Shown here piece by piece: positions 26,506 to 37,405 of a DNA stretch of 64,000 nt. The stretch's first letter is position 1. Every line of letters begins with the position of its first letter. This DNA is from Bacteroidales bacterium. GTDB lineage: Bacteria; Bacteroidota; Bacteroidia; Bacteroidales; Muribaculaceae. Position numbers and translations under genes: made by a program. A model generated the notes under the pieces. It saw only the letters and a list, made by a program, of their open reading frames with translations, searched no databases and was not told the DNA's origin. The DNA is taken from contig JAAVFL010000034.1 of NCBI GenBank assembly GCA_014800795.1, forward strand, positions 1 through 64,000. Reading direction: 5' to 3'.

Positions 26506-29028
26506 ATGACCGCGACTTATTGCCATTTCAGCTATCTCTCTATTCTTAAGATATTGTTTGTTTCGTTGACAGGGGCTTGTGCGGTAGCCGCTTCTGCAGC
26601 CGGGAGCATTGTTTACCGTGTTAGCGCAATCGTTACCGACAGTATCGGTCAACCCGAGCTCTACGCTACTGTAAGGATTTTCGAAGCCACCGACAGTGTG
26701 AAACCTGTAGTTCTGACAACAACCGACGACAACGGAGCGCTCGATGCTCAGCTACCCGATGCCGGGAGTTACCGTCTCCATATATCATCGGTAGGGAAGA
26801 TTGCTGCCGAACTTTCTTTTTCGGTGAGCGACGACGCTCCCGAAGCGAATCTCGGATCGGTGCTTCTTGCTGACAATGTCAATGAGCTGGGGCAAGTGGA
26901 AGTGGTGGCGCAACGCCCTCTGGTAGCGCACGAGATCGACCGTCTGGGCTACGACGTGAAAGCCGATCCTGATGCGGCCACCTCCACGTTGCGCGATATT
27001 CTGCGCCGGGTGCCGCTTGTATCGGTCGACAACGAGGGGAACATAAAGGTAAAGGGCTCGTCAGATTTCCGCATCTATAAGAACGGGCGACCCAACAATT
27101 CCTATACCAGAAATGCCAAGGAAATTTTCGCCGCAATTCCTGCATCATCAATTAAAAAGATCGAGGTGATTACCGACCCCGGTGCCCGCGAAGATGCCGA
27201 GGGGGTAGGTGTGATTCTGAATATAGTCACGGATACCGATACCGCCATGAAAGGTGTTACCGGCACGGTCAATCTCTATGAGGATACTGAGAATCTCATA
27301 CCCACTCCGTCCGTATGGCTCTCTTCCCAGATCGATAAGGTTACCTTTTCAGTCAACGGCGGTTACCAGAATATTGCTGTGTCGAATCATACAAAATCGT
27401 GGTCTGATATCCGCACGGAATATTACGACTCAGGAAACCTCTATGAAGCATCGACCTATAGCGAATATCCGCAGCAATCGGGCTGGGGGGGACTGGAACT
27501 GAGCTGGGAACCTGATACCCTCAATCTGTTTTCAGTCGAGGCTAACGGCTGGCTTTGGGGTGCGGGCAATCAGACAATACTCGATTGGGTGAGGATGTAT
27601 GGTCCTGGTGAGGCCGGTTCGCACCCGTTACTGTACTCCTACAGCAGCATCATGCGTCCCGGTTCCAATCGTGATTTCGATTTTGACGGCTCCGTCAACT
27701 ATCAGCACTCTACCCGTCGTAAGGGGGAGACCTTGACGCTGAGTTACCGCATATCGACAACTGCGCAGGATAACGACAGCGAGACCCTCTACAGCGATAT
27801 GATCGACTGCAGTTTCGGCTATACCGGTAAGTACATGAGTTCAGTGCAGAATTTTATAGAACATACCGCGCAAGCCGACTGGAGCCGTCCGATCGGTGAG
27901 CGGCATAAATTCGATGTCGGAGCCAAAGGTATATTCCGCCGGAACCACTCTGTGAGCGATCAGGAGTATTACGGTAGCGATATGCACTCCCACGATAACT
28001 TTACACATCTGACAACAGTAGCGGCGGCATACGCCGATTGGCGCACGACGCTGGGAAAATGGAGCCTGCGCGCAGGGTTGCGCTATGAGTATTCGCATCT
28101 GAGCGCACATTTCCGCGAGCAGACTGTTCCCCGGAGTGACTTCGCATCAGATCTCAGCGATTGGGTTCCCAACGCATCGGTAGCTTGGAACGTCAACGAA
28201 GCCAACTCGTTAAAACTCAGCTACAGCCGCAATATCCGACGTCCCGGTATCAGTTTCCTCGATCCGGCCGTCAGCGTGACTCCGACATCTGTAAGCTACG
28301 GTAATCCGGATCTCGGCAGTGTGGCATACAACAACTTCTCGTTCAACTACTCGCTGATCAGAAACAACTTCAACCTCGACTTAAATCTGAGCGGAACAGT
28401 TGTGGATAACTCCCTGCAGAATTCGCAGTGGGTCGATGAGCAGGGACGCTTAGTGAATACATATGCCAATATAGGCAGGATGCGCGCGTTCGATTCTTCC
28501 ATATATTTTCAGTGGACAATCGACAGCAAGACGCGCTGGATAATGAATCTCTGGTGGGGCTATACATATCTGCGTCAGCCGATAGCACTCGATGCCGACG
28601 GCAATCAGGTGTTCGGATCGCGCGGCCGATGGGCCGTGAATCCATGGACGCGCATAAGCCGCGATCTCCCCTGGAAGCTTGAGCTGTCACTTACATGCTG
28701 GTGGTGGTCGGGAGGCCTGTCGAATGTATATACTTACCAGAATAGCAGCAAGCCCGGGTATGCTATGGCTCTGGTGCGCAAGTTCCTGAAAGATGACCGC
28801 CTCACGGTGCGCCTTGCGGCAGACCGTCCCTTCGGTCCGAAAATCAACGGAAATTCAACTGTCACCAACAATCCTCAATATAGTTCGGAAACGCACTATA
28901 CATACCATTCCGGACAATATTTCAGCTTGAGTCTCAATTTCCGTTTCGGCTCGCTGAGTGCGCAGGTAAAGAAAACTTCCACCTCAATAAGCAACAGCGA
29001 CCTCCAGGGGCAGGGTCAGAAAAAGTAG
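26506..29028 (+). CDS. TonB-dependent outer-membrane receptor, carboxypeptidase-regulatory-like N-terminus
   Basis: 840 residues. An N-terminal signal region (ILFVSLTGACAVAASAAG) is followed by a CarboxypepD_reg-like beta sandwich (about 40-125), a TonB plug (about 130-245; LRDILRRVPLVSVDNEGNIK, SSIKKIEVITDPGAREDAEG) and a large barrel with NLSLKLSYSRNIRRPG-type strands. This is the OMP_b-brl_3 branch of TonB-linked proteins. No SusD partner gene is next to it, so it is not a canonical PUL pair; the transported ligand is unknown. The tail is Ser/Gln-rich and lacks the usual final Phe. Confidence 0.85.
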   Translation: MTATYCHFSYLSILKILFVSLTGACAVAASAAGSIVYRVSAIVTDSIGQPELYATVRIFEATDSVKPVVLTTTDDNGALDAQLPDAGSYRLHISSVGKIAAELSFSVSDDAPEANLGSVLLADNVNELGQVEVVAQRPLVAHEIDRLGYDVKADPDAATSTLRDILRRVPLVSVDNEGNIKVKGSSDFRIYKNGRPNNSYTRNAKEIFAAIPASSIKKIEVITDPGAREDAEGVGVILNIVTDTDTAMKGVTGTVNLYEDTENLIPTPSVWLSSQIDKVTFSVNGGYQNIAVSNHTKSWSDIRTEYYDSGNLYEASTYSEYPQQSGWGGLELSWEPDTLNLFSVEANGWLWGAGNQTILDWVRMYGPGEAGSHPLLYSYSSIMRPGSNRDFDFDGSVNYQHSTRRKGETLTLSYRISTTAQDNDSETLYSDMIDCSFGYTGKYMSSVQNFIEHTAQADWSRPIGERHKFDVGAKGIFRRNHSVSDQEYYGSDMHSHDNFTHLTTVAAAYADWRTTLGKWSLRAGLRYEYSHLSAHFREQTVPRSDFASDLSDWVPNASVAWNVNEANSLKLSYSRNIRRPGISFLDPAVSVTPTSVSYGNPDLGSVAYNNFSFNYSLIRNNFNLDLNLSGTVVDNSLQNSQWVDEQGRLVNTYANIGRMRAFDSSIYFQWTIDSKTRWIMNLWWGYTYLRQPIALDADGNQVFGSRGRWAVNPWTRISRDLPWKLELSLTCWWWSGGLSNVYTYQNSSKPGYAMALVRKFLKDDRLTVRLAADRPFGPKINGNSTVTNNPQYSSETHYTYHSGQYFSLSLNFRFGSLSAQVKKTSTSISNSDLQGQGQKK

Positions 29029-29045
29029 GCGCCGCTGTTTTTTCG

Positions 29046-30257
29046 CTAACTGAGACGATAGAGCAGATATCCGCCCGGACGCACATATTCCGATTCGGTT
29101 GCGTGCCTGAGCGATCCGTCGGGATTCACCATGCGGACTGCCCCTTTGAACGCGGTGTCGACCCGCTGTGCGTGGTCGATGTCGCGGTTCACTACCATAA
29201 GATATTCATTGCCGTCGCCCCCCTTGAGGTGAGATACCAGCACCCCTTCGCCGCTAGCCATGAGCGATGTGAAAGGAGCGGGGAGTGTAGCGAGCGGTTT
29301 TGTATCAGGTGGAGTCACATCGCCGGTATGACTTACATCGTACACCTCACATCCTAAAAATATAGGTGCGAGGGCCTGAATCTCACGGTTTATGTCGCGT
29401 ATGAGATAATATACGTCGGTGCGTTGACCGGTTTGATCGATCGGAGAGTTATGGAAATTCCATGTGGTGGTGACAGGTTCCCAGTAGGTGAAATACTGTA
29501 TGCACTGCGCGCCATAAGCCAGTGCCGAGAATGCCTCCACACGGATATGTGAATCGCGTGGGATAGGGTAGGGGGTGTGTGCTGTCGACAGGCAGAAAGC
29601 CCAGAATGGGCAGCCGTTGTCACGGCTCATCTTGCTGATAGTCTCCAGATTCTGGAACAGCCCCGGGCTAAGCACAGTCTTACCCTCCCCGTCCGTATGA
29701 ACCGGATATAAGTCGTAGGACACCATCGGCAATCTGATTGCATCAATGAAACGCTGCACATAGTCATCATAGCTCTGCGCCCCGAGCGCGTCCATATCAA
29801 CCCACATCGGAAATAGATTGAGGTACACAAGATGAGTGGAGTCGGCCTCATATACGCGGTCGCGCATTGCTGCGAGGTCTGCGAAGTCGGAAACCGAAGG
29901 CTCGTCGCGCAGGAACCATGCCCCGGTCTGCGGATGGTCCTTGAGATGGATTACCACCTCTCCGGGGTTACCGGTCATGCCGACACTCAATACCAGCTTT
30001 ACACCCGAGCCCTCGGCTGCTTTGAGTGCGCGTTCAAGCTGAGCCTCGCTGTAAAGATGCGAGAACGACAGATTGAAGCCTGCCTCGCGCATCTCGCTGT
30101 ATCGTTCGGGGGTAGAGGCGCTGTCGGGAATCGAATACCATCCGAGAATCGGAAATTCACCCGGTGTGGGATTGGTATATTTCGGAAGCTTCGCTCCACA
30201 GGATGTGGCTGCAGCGAGGGCCATGGCAGCCGTAGTCAGGATTGATCTGATTTTCAT
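29046..30257 (-). CDS. TIM-barrel lipoprotein, putative glycoside hydrolase
   Basis: 403 residues. A lipobox ends the signal peptide (AATSC|G). The body looks like a (beta/alpha)8 barrel of the beta-galactosidase-like kind: LGWYSIPD, EAGFNLSFSHLYSE, GAWFLRDEPSVSDF (about 112-125, an acidic pair in a strand-end position), MVSYDLYP, PFWAFCLSTAH and a C-terminal beta domain (YLMVVNRDIDHAQRV). The DEP of RDEPS is a plausible catalytic acid. I cannot name a CAZy family. It is convergent with the TonB receptor gene with only 17 bases between and has a minus-strand promoter at 30320. Confidence 0.65.
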   Translation of the reverse strand: MKIRSILTTAAMALAAATSCGAKLPKYTNPTPGEFPILGWYSIPDSASTPERYSEMREAGFNLSFSHLYSEAQLERALKAAEGSGVKLVLSVGMTGNPGEVVIHLKDHPQTGAWFLRDEPSVSDFADLAAMRDRVYEADSTHLVYLNLFPMWVDMDALGAQSYDDYVQRFIDAIRLPMVSYDLYPVHTDGEGKTVLSPGLFQNLETISKMSRDNGCPFWAFCLSTAHTPYPIPRDSHIRVEAFSALAYGAQCIQYFTYWEPVTTTWNFHNSPIDQTGQRTDVYYLIRDINREIQALAPIFLGCEVYDVSHTGDVTPPDTKPLATLPAPFTSLMASGEGVLVSHLKGGDGNEYLMVVNRDIDHAQRVDTAFKGAVRMVNPDGSLRHATESEYVRPGGYLLYRLS

Positions 30258-30319
30258 GGTTCAGGTAAGGTTTATGGTTAATCCATGCCGTTATGCGGTT
30301 GCTAACGATATGTACACTG

Positions 30320-30327
30320 CAAAGGTA
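30320..30327 (-). promoter_or_regulatory. -7 box, TIM-barrel lipoprotein gene
   Basis: Minus-strand TACCTTTG, about 63 bases before the ATG at 30257. Confidence 0.65.
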
Positions 30328-30417
30328 GCTATTTTTTTCTGTCATGTGGGCTCGATATGATTTTTCAGAGCTTATTTTAAATAATATTTCAGTGTAATAC
30401 AACGTTATACGTGTGAT

Positions 30418-31440
30418 ATGGATTTTTCATTGCAACCCTCCGACAAGCTTATATACAAAGGTCGGCAAGAGCTCCCCGCCATCCAGATGCTGAAACTGGT
30501 GGCGGCTTTATTTGTGGTGCAGATACATACCGAATCTGCTATCAGAGAATATCTGATGCCGCTATGCCGTATGGCTGTACCTCTGTTTTTCATGATATCC
30601 GGCTACTTTCTGGTAAGCGACAACGGAACGTTGGAGGCACCACGGTTACGGCGTGCGTTTGTGAAAGTTCTTAAACTTACGCTCGCTGTGAATGTTATCT
30701 ATTTCATTTGGCGCGTAATTCTCAGTGCATCTCACGGATTTGATTTCCTTCAATATGCAGCTACGGCGGAGTGCTGGACCGATTTTCTGCTTACCGGCCG
30801 TACGTTCGGTATTCATTTATGGTATCTGACGGCCTATCTGCAATCTCTCGCCCTGTTTTACGTAGCGGTACGGCTGCGGATGGAGAATTTGTTGCTGTGG
30901 CTTGTACCGGTCTGTATTGCCGTCAATATCGCTTTGGGCTCCTACCATTCTCTGTTTTTCGACGGTGTTACGGATGAAGCGGTCCATCGGAACTTTTTTA
31001 CGATCGCTCTTCCGTGTTTCGGGCTCGGAGTTTTATTCAGGCGCTGTGAGCATCGGTTGCCCTCTGTACAGACTCTCCTTACGTGCGCTGCGCTCCTCCT
31101 GGCTCTGATGATTACCGAAAGACTTTTGCTTGGTGGAGAAAAATATATGCACGGCGACATAGCTCTTGCCACCATACCTATGGCGTGTGTGCTGTTCGCT
31201 TTGTGTCTGTGTCTGTCGCCGGTAGCGGGAGCTGGTATGTTCAGCAGCCTCGGCAGGAACTATTCGCTTGATATTTATGTGTACCATGTTATGGCATACA
31301 ATGTGATTCAGAAATATGTCAGCACCGAATATGCCGCAATCTATACTCTGCTGGCAATAGTGGTTACAGCCGTGATAATCGCAGGGAAGCAAACTTCCTT
31401 GCGCATGGTTGCATCGGCTAAATCAAGAATTGTTGCTTAA
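30418..31440 (+). CDS. Membrane acyltransferase, acyltransferase-3 family
   Basis: 340 residues with about ten membrane helices. The family start pattern is seen in QMLKLVAALFVVQIHTESAI (about 25-44, with the conserved His) and PLFFMISGYFL (about 59-69). Family members O-acetylate or succinylate surface polysaccharides, LPS or small molecules at the inner membrane. No glycan-cluster neighbours identify the acceptor. The ATG at 30418 is the first in frame; no -7 box was seen upstream. Confidence 0.85.
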   Translation: MDFSLQPSDKLIYKGRQELPAIQMLKLVAALFVVQIHTESAIREYLMPLCRMAVPLFFMISGYFLVSDNGTLEAPRLRRAFVKVLKLTLAVNVIYFIWRVILSASHGFDFLQYAATAECWTDFLLTGRTFGIHLWYLTAYLQSLALFYVAVRLRMENLLLWLVPVCIAVNIALGSYHSLFFDGVTDEAVHRNFFTIALPCFGLGVLFRRCEHRLPSVQTLLTCAALLLALMITERLLLGGEKYMHGDIALATIPMACVLFALCLCLSPVAGAGMFSSLGRNYSLDIYVYHVMAYNVIQKYVSTEYAAIYTLLAIVVTAVIIAGKQTSLRMVASAKSRIVA

Positions 31441-31496
31441 ATACTTGATTCATATTCTTTAGCTGATGACTCGCCGTCTTATTGTATCCCTGTCTG

Positions 31497-31530
31497 ACTT
31501 CTAAACTTCTCTACTTCTTGACTTCTATCT
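31497..31530. repeat. Imperfect ACTTCT direct repeat (4 copies)
   Basis: ACTTCTA, ACTTCTC, ACTTCTT and ACTTCTA follow one another at 7- to 9-base spacing between the acyltransferase gene and the gap terminator. It is a second short-repeat class, distinct from the ATTACTA arrays. Confidence 0.6.
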
Positions 31531-31540
31531 ATTCAAAATA

Positions 31541-31572
31541 AAAAGGATGCACCGCAAGGTGCATCCTTTTTT
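31541..31572. terminator. Terminator between acyltransferase and gap
   Basis: AAAAGGATGCACC and GGTGCATCCTTTT form a 13-bp stem with a GCAA loop, with T-runs in both directions, so it serves both convergent genes. Confidence 0.9.
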
Positions 31573-31590
31573 ATCAGGAAGAGGGGTTTA

Positions 31591-32670
<1,080 letters not shown>

Positions 32671-32728
32671 TCAGATTGTTCGGTATATTCCGTCGGTGCG
32701 GCGGACCGCCGGGGCGGATTATGCGATA

Positions 32729-32736
32729 CAAAGTTA
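32729..32736 (-). promoter_or_regulatory. -7 box, gap
   Basis: Minus-strand TAACTTTG; the leader to 32601 is about 120 bases and holds no hairpin I could identify. Confidence 0.65.
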
Positions 32737-32789
32737 CTAATTTTTCTCAAAAAACAGTGTCGCCATATAGGAATAATTAGAGAAAAATT

Positions 32790-33287
32790 TCAGTAATTTT
32801 TCAGTTCGCCGGAGGCTTTGAGCGCGAGTGAAAGTGCGTTGGCGAAGGCTTTGCCGTCGCGGCATCCGAGCATGTATTTGCGCCCGTCTTTCAGTGTTGC
32901 CAGAAAGCAGTCCGAGGCTTTTCCGTAATATGCGAAATAGCGTCCGAGGTCGCTTTCGCGAAACCATCCCCAATAGCCCAGGAATCCTCCGCTGCCGCAT
33001 GTGCGGATGGCGCCCATCGTTGGGTTCATCGGTTTTACAGATTCTATATCCTGAAGGGGTATACTCTTCACTCTGAGCGTGCTGTTGATGTTCAGACAGC
33101 CGTCTTTTACCGACAGCGACATCGGGGCATACCATAAGGCGAGGATTAGCATCAGGCATACCAGTATTCCGATCACTGTGAAAAGTATCTGATTCTCGAG
33201 CGTACGCCACAGTATTACGGCTGACAGCACGAGTGTCAATATGGTTATTATCCAGCAGTAGGTGCTTAATTCGACACGCTGTTTCAT
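32790..33287 (-). CDS. PH-domain-like membrane protein
   Basis: 165 residues. Two N-terminal membrane helices (about 9-27 and 34-53) are followed by a soluble beta domain (MSLSVKDGCLNINSTLRVKSIPLQDIESVKP) of the bacterial pleckstrin-homology type, where IPLQDIESV is the recurrent strand. The Gly/Trp-rich GSGGFLGYWGWFRESDLG is a notable loop. The function of the family is unknown. It has a minus-strand box at 33319. Confidence 0.75.
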   Translation of the reverse strand: MKQRVELSTYCWIITILTLVLSAVILWRTLENQILFTVIGILVCLMLILALWYAPMSLSVKDGCLNINSTLRVKSIPLQDIESVKPMNPTMGAIRTCGSGGFLGYWGWFRESDLGRYFAYYGKASDCFLATLKDGRKYMLGCRDGKAFANALSLALKASGELKNY

Positions 33288-33318
33288 TACGTTGATCTGT
33301 TAAGGTTCTTATCTATTG

Positions 33319-33326
33319 CAAAAGTA
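33319..33326 (-). promoter_or_regulatory. -7 box, PH-domain gene
   Basis: Minus-strand TACTTTTG, about 32 bases before the ATG at 33287. Confidence 0.6.
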
Positions 33327-33519
33327 GTGGTTAGCTTTGTATTATGCAAATTATTCATCCTTAGGGAACAGATGGCGCCCGCATCAAGCTACAGCCGACG
33401 CTGCAGGCGCATCGTGCTGTATCATCACCCTCCTGTCATTCTCTTCTGTAGCTCTCAGCTTTGTCGCATCAAGATTTTTTTTATGTGGTTATCCAGGCCG
33501 GTGTTCTGGCTTATTTCGT

Positions 33520-33527
33520 TAATTTTG
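33520..33527 (+). promoter_or_regulatory. -7 box, PagL-like gene
   Basis: TAATTTTG. It supports the ATG at 33560 over the ATG at 33461, which lies upstream of the promoter. Confidence 0.65.
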
Positions 33528-33559
33528 TAATCCGATTATGTAATGAACGGTTGATTCGT

Positions 33560-34807
33560 ATGGCAGAGTTTCTACGCTACATACTGTCTGTATTGTGCCT
33601 GTCACTGTCGTTTATTTTCTCCAGTCGCCTCCGTGGGGAGACCGTGGGGCGGGATGTGGCGAAAGATAATATGGTTGCATCGATGCTTGGCGTTGATGTC
33701 AGACCTTCTTACGCATTTTCTTCCTATCTTGATGATGTGCTTCGCGAGAACCTTTCAATGGACAATTGCGCGACCACGCATATAGCGACTTCGCTCCATT
33801 TCAAGTATGGATTCTCATATGACGGTTCCTCGGAAGTGGCCCGGCTTTTCCCCGGCGTGTGGCAAGGTATCGGGGCTGGCGTCAATCTGATGGACCGCAG
33901 CAGGTCAACGGGTGTGCCGGTTTCGTTGTATCTCTTCCAGACAGCGCCGATTGTCAATTTCAGCAGCCGTCTGAGCCTTGATTATGAATGGAATTTCGGA
34001 GCCTCCGTGGGATGGAAGCCGTGCAATGGGGTCGTAGCTGCGTCAAACCTGATCGTAGGCTCGAGTGTAAACGCCTATATCAATCTCGCATTAGGATTGA
34101 AATGGAAACTAAGCAGGACATTGTCGCTTTCTGCCGCTCTTGCCCTCACACATTTCTCAAACGGAAACACCTCTTTCCCCAATCCGGGAGTTAATCTTGC
34201 CGGCATCCGACTGGGGATAAGCAGGGTGTTTGGAGAACAAACCGACGCGACCCCGTTCAGGTCTGACGCAACCTTCCGGTCTTATACTCTGAGCTACGAT
34301 CTTACCGGTTACGGAGCATGGCGCAAGCGGGTATATCGTGGAGGAGAAAATCCCGTATTGTTGCCCGGACATTTTGCCGTTGCCGGTATGAATTTTGCAC
34401 CGATGTGGGATATCCGGCGATACTTCCGCGCAGGTGTGTCTGCTGATTTCCAATGGGATGAGAGTACCGGTCTCCGTCATTACCATATCAGTGGCGACAC
34501 ACCCGACGGGATACGTTTCGCGGATCCTCCTTTCCTCACTCAGGTAAGTATGGGAGTTTCGGCCCGGGCCGAACTGGTGATGCCCATCTTTTCAGTCAAC
34601 GTAGGCATAGGTTATAATTTCATAGGACCTGAAGAGTCTCGGGCAACCTATCAGATGGCAAATCTGAAAGTCTACATAACCCGCTCTATGTATCTCAATG
34701 TCGGTTATCAGTTGCAGAATTTCCAACGTCAGAACAATCTTATGTTAGGGCTTGGTTACACCTTCCGCTCCAATCGCAGCCGGTGTACATCGCTGACAGG
34801 TCGGTAA
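33560..34807 (+). CDS. Acyloxyacyl hydrolase / PagL-like lipid A deacylase barrel
   Basis: 415 residues from the ATG at 33560. Signal peptide FLRYILSVLCLSLSFIFSS. The hallmark ALALTHFSNGNTSFPNPGVN (His and Ser of the PagL active site at about 197 and 199) sits in a beta-barrel context. PagL removes the 3-O acyl chain of lipid A in the outer membrane; Bacteroidetes homologues are usually longer, as here. The C-terminal half adds further barrel strands (VGIGYNFIGPEESRATY). A surface lipid A remodelling role is an inference. It is convergent with der. Confidence 0.75.
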   Translation: MAEFLRYILSVLCLSLSFIFSSRLRGETVGRDVAKDNMVASMLGVDVRPSYAFSSYLDDVLRENLSMDNCATTHIATSLHFKYGFSYDGSSEVARLFPGVWQGIGAGVNLMDRSRSTGVPVSLYLFQTAPIVNFSSRLSLDYEWNFGASVGWKPCNGVVAASNLIVGSSVNAYINLALGLKWKLSRTLSLSAALALTHFSNGNTSFPNPGVNLAGIRLGISRVFGEQTDATPFRSDATFRSYTLSYDLTGYGAWRKRVYRGGENPVLLPGHFAVAGMNFAPMWDIRRYFRAGVSADFQWDESTGLRHYHISGDTPDGIRFADPPFLTQVSMGVSARAELVMPIFSVNVGIGYNFIGPEESRATYQMANLKVYITRSMYLNVGYQLQNFQRQNNLMLGLGYTFRSNRSRCTSLTGR

Positions 34808-34820
34808 TAATATATGACAA

Positions 34821-34851
34821 CAAAGGTGTGTGAAAAAATCACGCACCTTTG
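34821..34851. terminator. Bidirectional terminator between PagL-like gene and der
   Basis: CAAAGGTGTGTG pairs with CACGCACCTTTG (one G-U pair) around an A-rich seven-base loop, followed by TTATAT. Confidence 0.8.
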
Positions 34852-34867
34852 TTATATCTCTGACCCT

Positions 34868-34899
34868 CAATCACTAATTTATAATTACTAATTGCCAAA
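34868..34899. repeat. Degenerate ATTACTA-type array next to der 3' end
   Basis: ATCACTAATTTATAATTACT followed by AATTGCC repeats the heptamer pattern seen at 1731, 7888 and 53344. It ends about eight bases before the der stop codon. Confidence 0.6.
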
Positions 34900-34906
34900 G
34901 AAGGTT

Positions 34907-36223
34907 CTACTTCTCGCGCATGAACACCTGCACCGGGGTTCCGTTGAAGTCCCAGTTGTCGCGTATCTTGTTTTCGAGGAAGCGACGGTAAGGCTCCTTT
35001 ACCCATTGGGGCAGGTTGCAGAAGAAAATGAATGTGGGCACAGGCGCACCCTTCAGCTGGGTCACATATTTGATCTTGATATATTTGCCCTTGTTGGCGG
35101 GTGGAGGATATGCGCCTATCGCTTCGAGCATAACCTTGTTGAGTTGCGATGTGGGCACTTCGCGTTTGCGGTTCTCGTATACGTGAACCGCAGTCTCCAC
35201 AACCTTGTAGATGCGCTGCTTGGTAAGCGCGGAGCAGAATATGATGGGGAAATCGGTGAACGGAGCGAATCGGTTGCGTATAGCCTGCTCGAAATGTTTC
35301 TGAGCCTCGATGCTCTTGTCTTCAGCTATGTCCCATTTGTTGACACATACCACAAGACCTTTCTTGTTGCGCTGGATCAGGCCGAAGATGTTCGCATCCT
35401 GACTTTCGATGCCGCGGGTGGCGTCGATCATCAGAATACATACATCAGATGCCTCGATAGCGCGGATAGAGCGTATTACCGAGTAGTACTCGATGTCTTC
35501 GTTGACCTTCTGTTTTTTTCTTATTCCGGCTGTATCGACAAGATAGAAGTCGAAGCCGAATTTATTGTAACGGGTGTAGATACTGTCGCGGGTGGTTCCG
35601 GCGATGTCGGTCACGATGTGGCGATCCTCGCCGATGAAAGCGTTGATGAGCGATGATTTTCCTGCGTTCGGACGTCCCACGATGGCGAATCGGGGGATCT
35701 CTTCCAGCTCCTCTTCGTTATCGTCGGGAACAGGGAGTTTCTTGATTATTTCGTCAAGAAGGTCGCCCGTGCCGTAACCGCTCACGGCGCTTACGGGGTA
35801 TGGTTCGCCGAGGCCGAGGCTGTAGAATTCGGGCACGTTGTAGAGCCATTCGTTTGAATCGACCTTATTGGCTACGAGTATAACCGGTTTTTTCGATTTG
35901 CGCAGGATTTCGGCGACATGGTCGTCGAGGTCGGTCACACCGTTCATGGCATCGACTACAAACAGAATTTCGTCGGCCTGCTCTATGGCGAGGTGTACCT
36001 GCTTGTTGATCTCACCCTCGAATATATCGTCGGAGTTGACTACCCAACCGCCGGTATCGACGATTGAGAATTCGCGCCCGCTCCAGTCTACTTTCCCATA
36101 CTGACGGTCGCGTGTGGTGCCGGCGGTTTCGTCGACGATTGCCTGACGCGATTCGGTAAGGCGGTTGAAGAGGGTTGATTTGCCCACGTTAGGGCGGCCG
36201 ACTATAGCAACGAGTTGTGACAT
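34907..36223 (-). CDS. der: Ribosome-assembly GTPase Der (EngA)
   Basis: 438 residues from the ATG at 36223; the longer frame from 36277 is rejected because the -7 box at 36250 lies inside it. Two tandem G domains: [12 protein letters not shown] with DTGG and NKVD, then [12 protein letters not shown] with DTAG and NKWD, followed by the KH-like C-terminal domain. Required for 50S subunit maturation. It follows era with its own promoter in the 50-base spacer, so expression can be uncoupled from the upstream genes. Confidence 0.97.
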   Translation of the reverse strand: MSQLVAIVGRPNVGKSTLFNRLTESRQAIVDETAGTTRDRQYGKVDWSGREFSIVDTGGWVVNSDDIFEGEINKQVHLAIEQADEILFVVDAMNGVTDLDDHVAEILRKSKKPVILVANKVDSNEWLYNVPEFYSLGLGEPYPVSAVSGYGTGDLLDEIIKKLPVPDDNEEELEEIPRFAIVGRPNAGKSSLINAFIGEDRHIVTDIAGTTRDSIYTRYNKFGFDFYLVDTAGIRKKQKVNEDIEYYSVIRSIRAIEASDVCILMIDATRGIESQDANIFGLIQRNKKGLVVCVNKWDIAEDKSIEAQKHFEQAIRNRFAPFTDFPIIFCSALTKQRIYKVVETAVHVYENRKREVPTSQLNKVMLEAIGAYPPPANKGKYIKIKYVTQLKGAPVPTFIFFCNLPQWVKEPYRRFLENKIRDNWDFNGTPVQVFMREK

Positions 36224-36249
36224 AGGTGATCTGCTTTTCTTGTTTTTTG

Positions 36250-36257
36250 CAAAGTTA
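36250..36257 (-). promoter_or_regulatory. -7 box, der
   Basis: Minus-strand TAACTTTG between the era stop (36277) and the der start (36223); leader about 20 bases. Confidence 0.65.
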
Positions 36258-36276
36258 GTTAATTTTTTTGAAAACA

Positions 36277-37272
36277 TTACTCAATATAGCCGAAGGCTTT
36301 GAGCTTGTTCTCGCGGTTGCGCCAGTTCGGCTCCACTTTTACGTGAAGTTCAAGATATACGCTCTTGTCGAAGAATTTTTCGATATCCTTGCGTGCTGCG
36401 GTGCCCACTTTCTTTAACATGGAGCCTGCTTTGCCGATGAGGATGCCTTTCTGGCTGTCGCGCTCAACGAAGATTGTGGCCATGATGTGGATTGACCGTT
36501 CGCTTTCCTCGAATTTCTCTACTATGACTTCCACGCTGTATGGAATCTCTTTCTCATAGTTGGTAAGTATCTTCTCGCGGATGATCTCGGTGACGAAGAA
36601 GCGCGCCGGCTTGTCGGTGAGGGCATCCTTCCCGAAGTAAGGGGGAGAGGGGGGGAGCAGTTCCACGATGCGGGCCATCAGGTTTACGACATTGAAGTGT
36701 TCCTTGGCCGACAGAGGGAAGACCTCGGCGTTAGGAAGCAACTCTTTCCAGCGGGCCACAAGTACATCAAGCTCACCGTTATTCTTAAGAAGATCGATTT
36801 TGTTGATTACCAGGAGTACAGGGATGGTTTCCTTCGCCACACGCGCCACGAAGTCGGCGTTCTTTGTCGGATCTTCCACTACATCGGTGACGTAAAGAAG
36901 GATATCCGCGTCAGTCAATGCACCCTGGGCATAGCTCAGCATGCTTTCCTGAAGTTTGTAGTTGGGCTTGAGAACTCCGGGGGTATCAGAAAATACGATC
37001 TGGTAATCTGGTGTGTTTACGATGCCGGTGATGCGGTGGCGGGTTGTCTGGGCTTTGGAGGTGATGATGCTCACGCGTTCACCTACAAGATCGTTCATAA
37101 GTGTCGATTTGCCCACATTCGGGTTGCCTACGATGTTCACGAAACCGGCCTTATGGTTTTTCGCCGGTTCTACAGGGCATTCAACTCTGTCTGTCGCCTC
37201 GGCAAAAAGTTTTTCGGTTTCCTGACGTTCGTTCTGTTCATCTATGATTTCATTGTTGATTTTATCGCTCAT
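36277..37272 (-). CDS. era: GTPase Era
   Basis: 331 residues, about 35 more than E. coli Era; the extra part is a charged N-terminal tail ([20 protein letters not shown]). G domain: [21 protein letters not shown]-terminal KH domain: [20 protein letters not shown]. Binds the 3' end of 16S rRNA during 30S maturation. The [16 protein letters not shown] segment looks like the ancestral start, so the tail is a lineage extension. The gene is preceded by a hairpin terminator behind fabH and no clear -7 box was found. Confidence 0.94.
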   Translation of the reverse strand: MSDKINNEIIDEQNERQETEKLFAEATDRVECPVEPAKNHKAGFVNIVGNPNVGKSTLMNDLVGERVSIITSKAQTTRHRITGIVNTPDYQIVFSDTPGVLKPNYKLQESMLSYAQGALTDADILLYVTDVVEDPTKNADFVARVAKETIPVLLVINKIDLLKNNGELDVLVARWKELLPNAEVFPLSAKEHFNVVNLMARIVELLPPSPPYFGKDALTDKPARFFVTEIIREKILTNYEKEIPYSVEVIVEKFEESERSIHIMATIFVERDSQKGILIGKAGSMLKKVGTAARKDIEKFFDKSVYLELHVKVEPNWRNRENKLKAFGYIE

Positions 37273-37321
37273 GATGTTGGGATATTCGTTGTTAGTTATT
37301 TCTTGTTTCTTATAATAAACA

Positions 37322-37349
37322 AAAATAGCACCTGAAAAGATGCTATTTT
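37322..37349 (-). terminator. Terminator between fabH and era
   Basis: AAAATAGCA pairs with TGCTATTTT around a ten-base loop; on the minus strand it is followed by TGTTTATT. Confidence 0.7.
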
Positions 37350-37405
37350 CTTGTTTTTTTTCAATTGTGCATGGCGCGCAGCGGCAGTTTGTCGCTGTGT
37401 GTCAA

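Noticed and set aside
26506-29028. SusC-type polysaccharide utilisation locus
   Set aside because: No SusD-like gene follows and the barrel belongs to a different TonB-linked branch.
31541-31572. Possible small RNA at 31541
   Set aside because: It is a standard symmetrical terminator between convergent genes, with no promoter of its own.
34892-35656. 254-codon plus-strand frame
   Set aside because: Antisense to der with both G domains intact on the minus strand.
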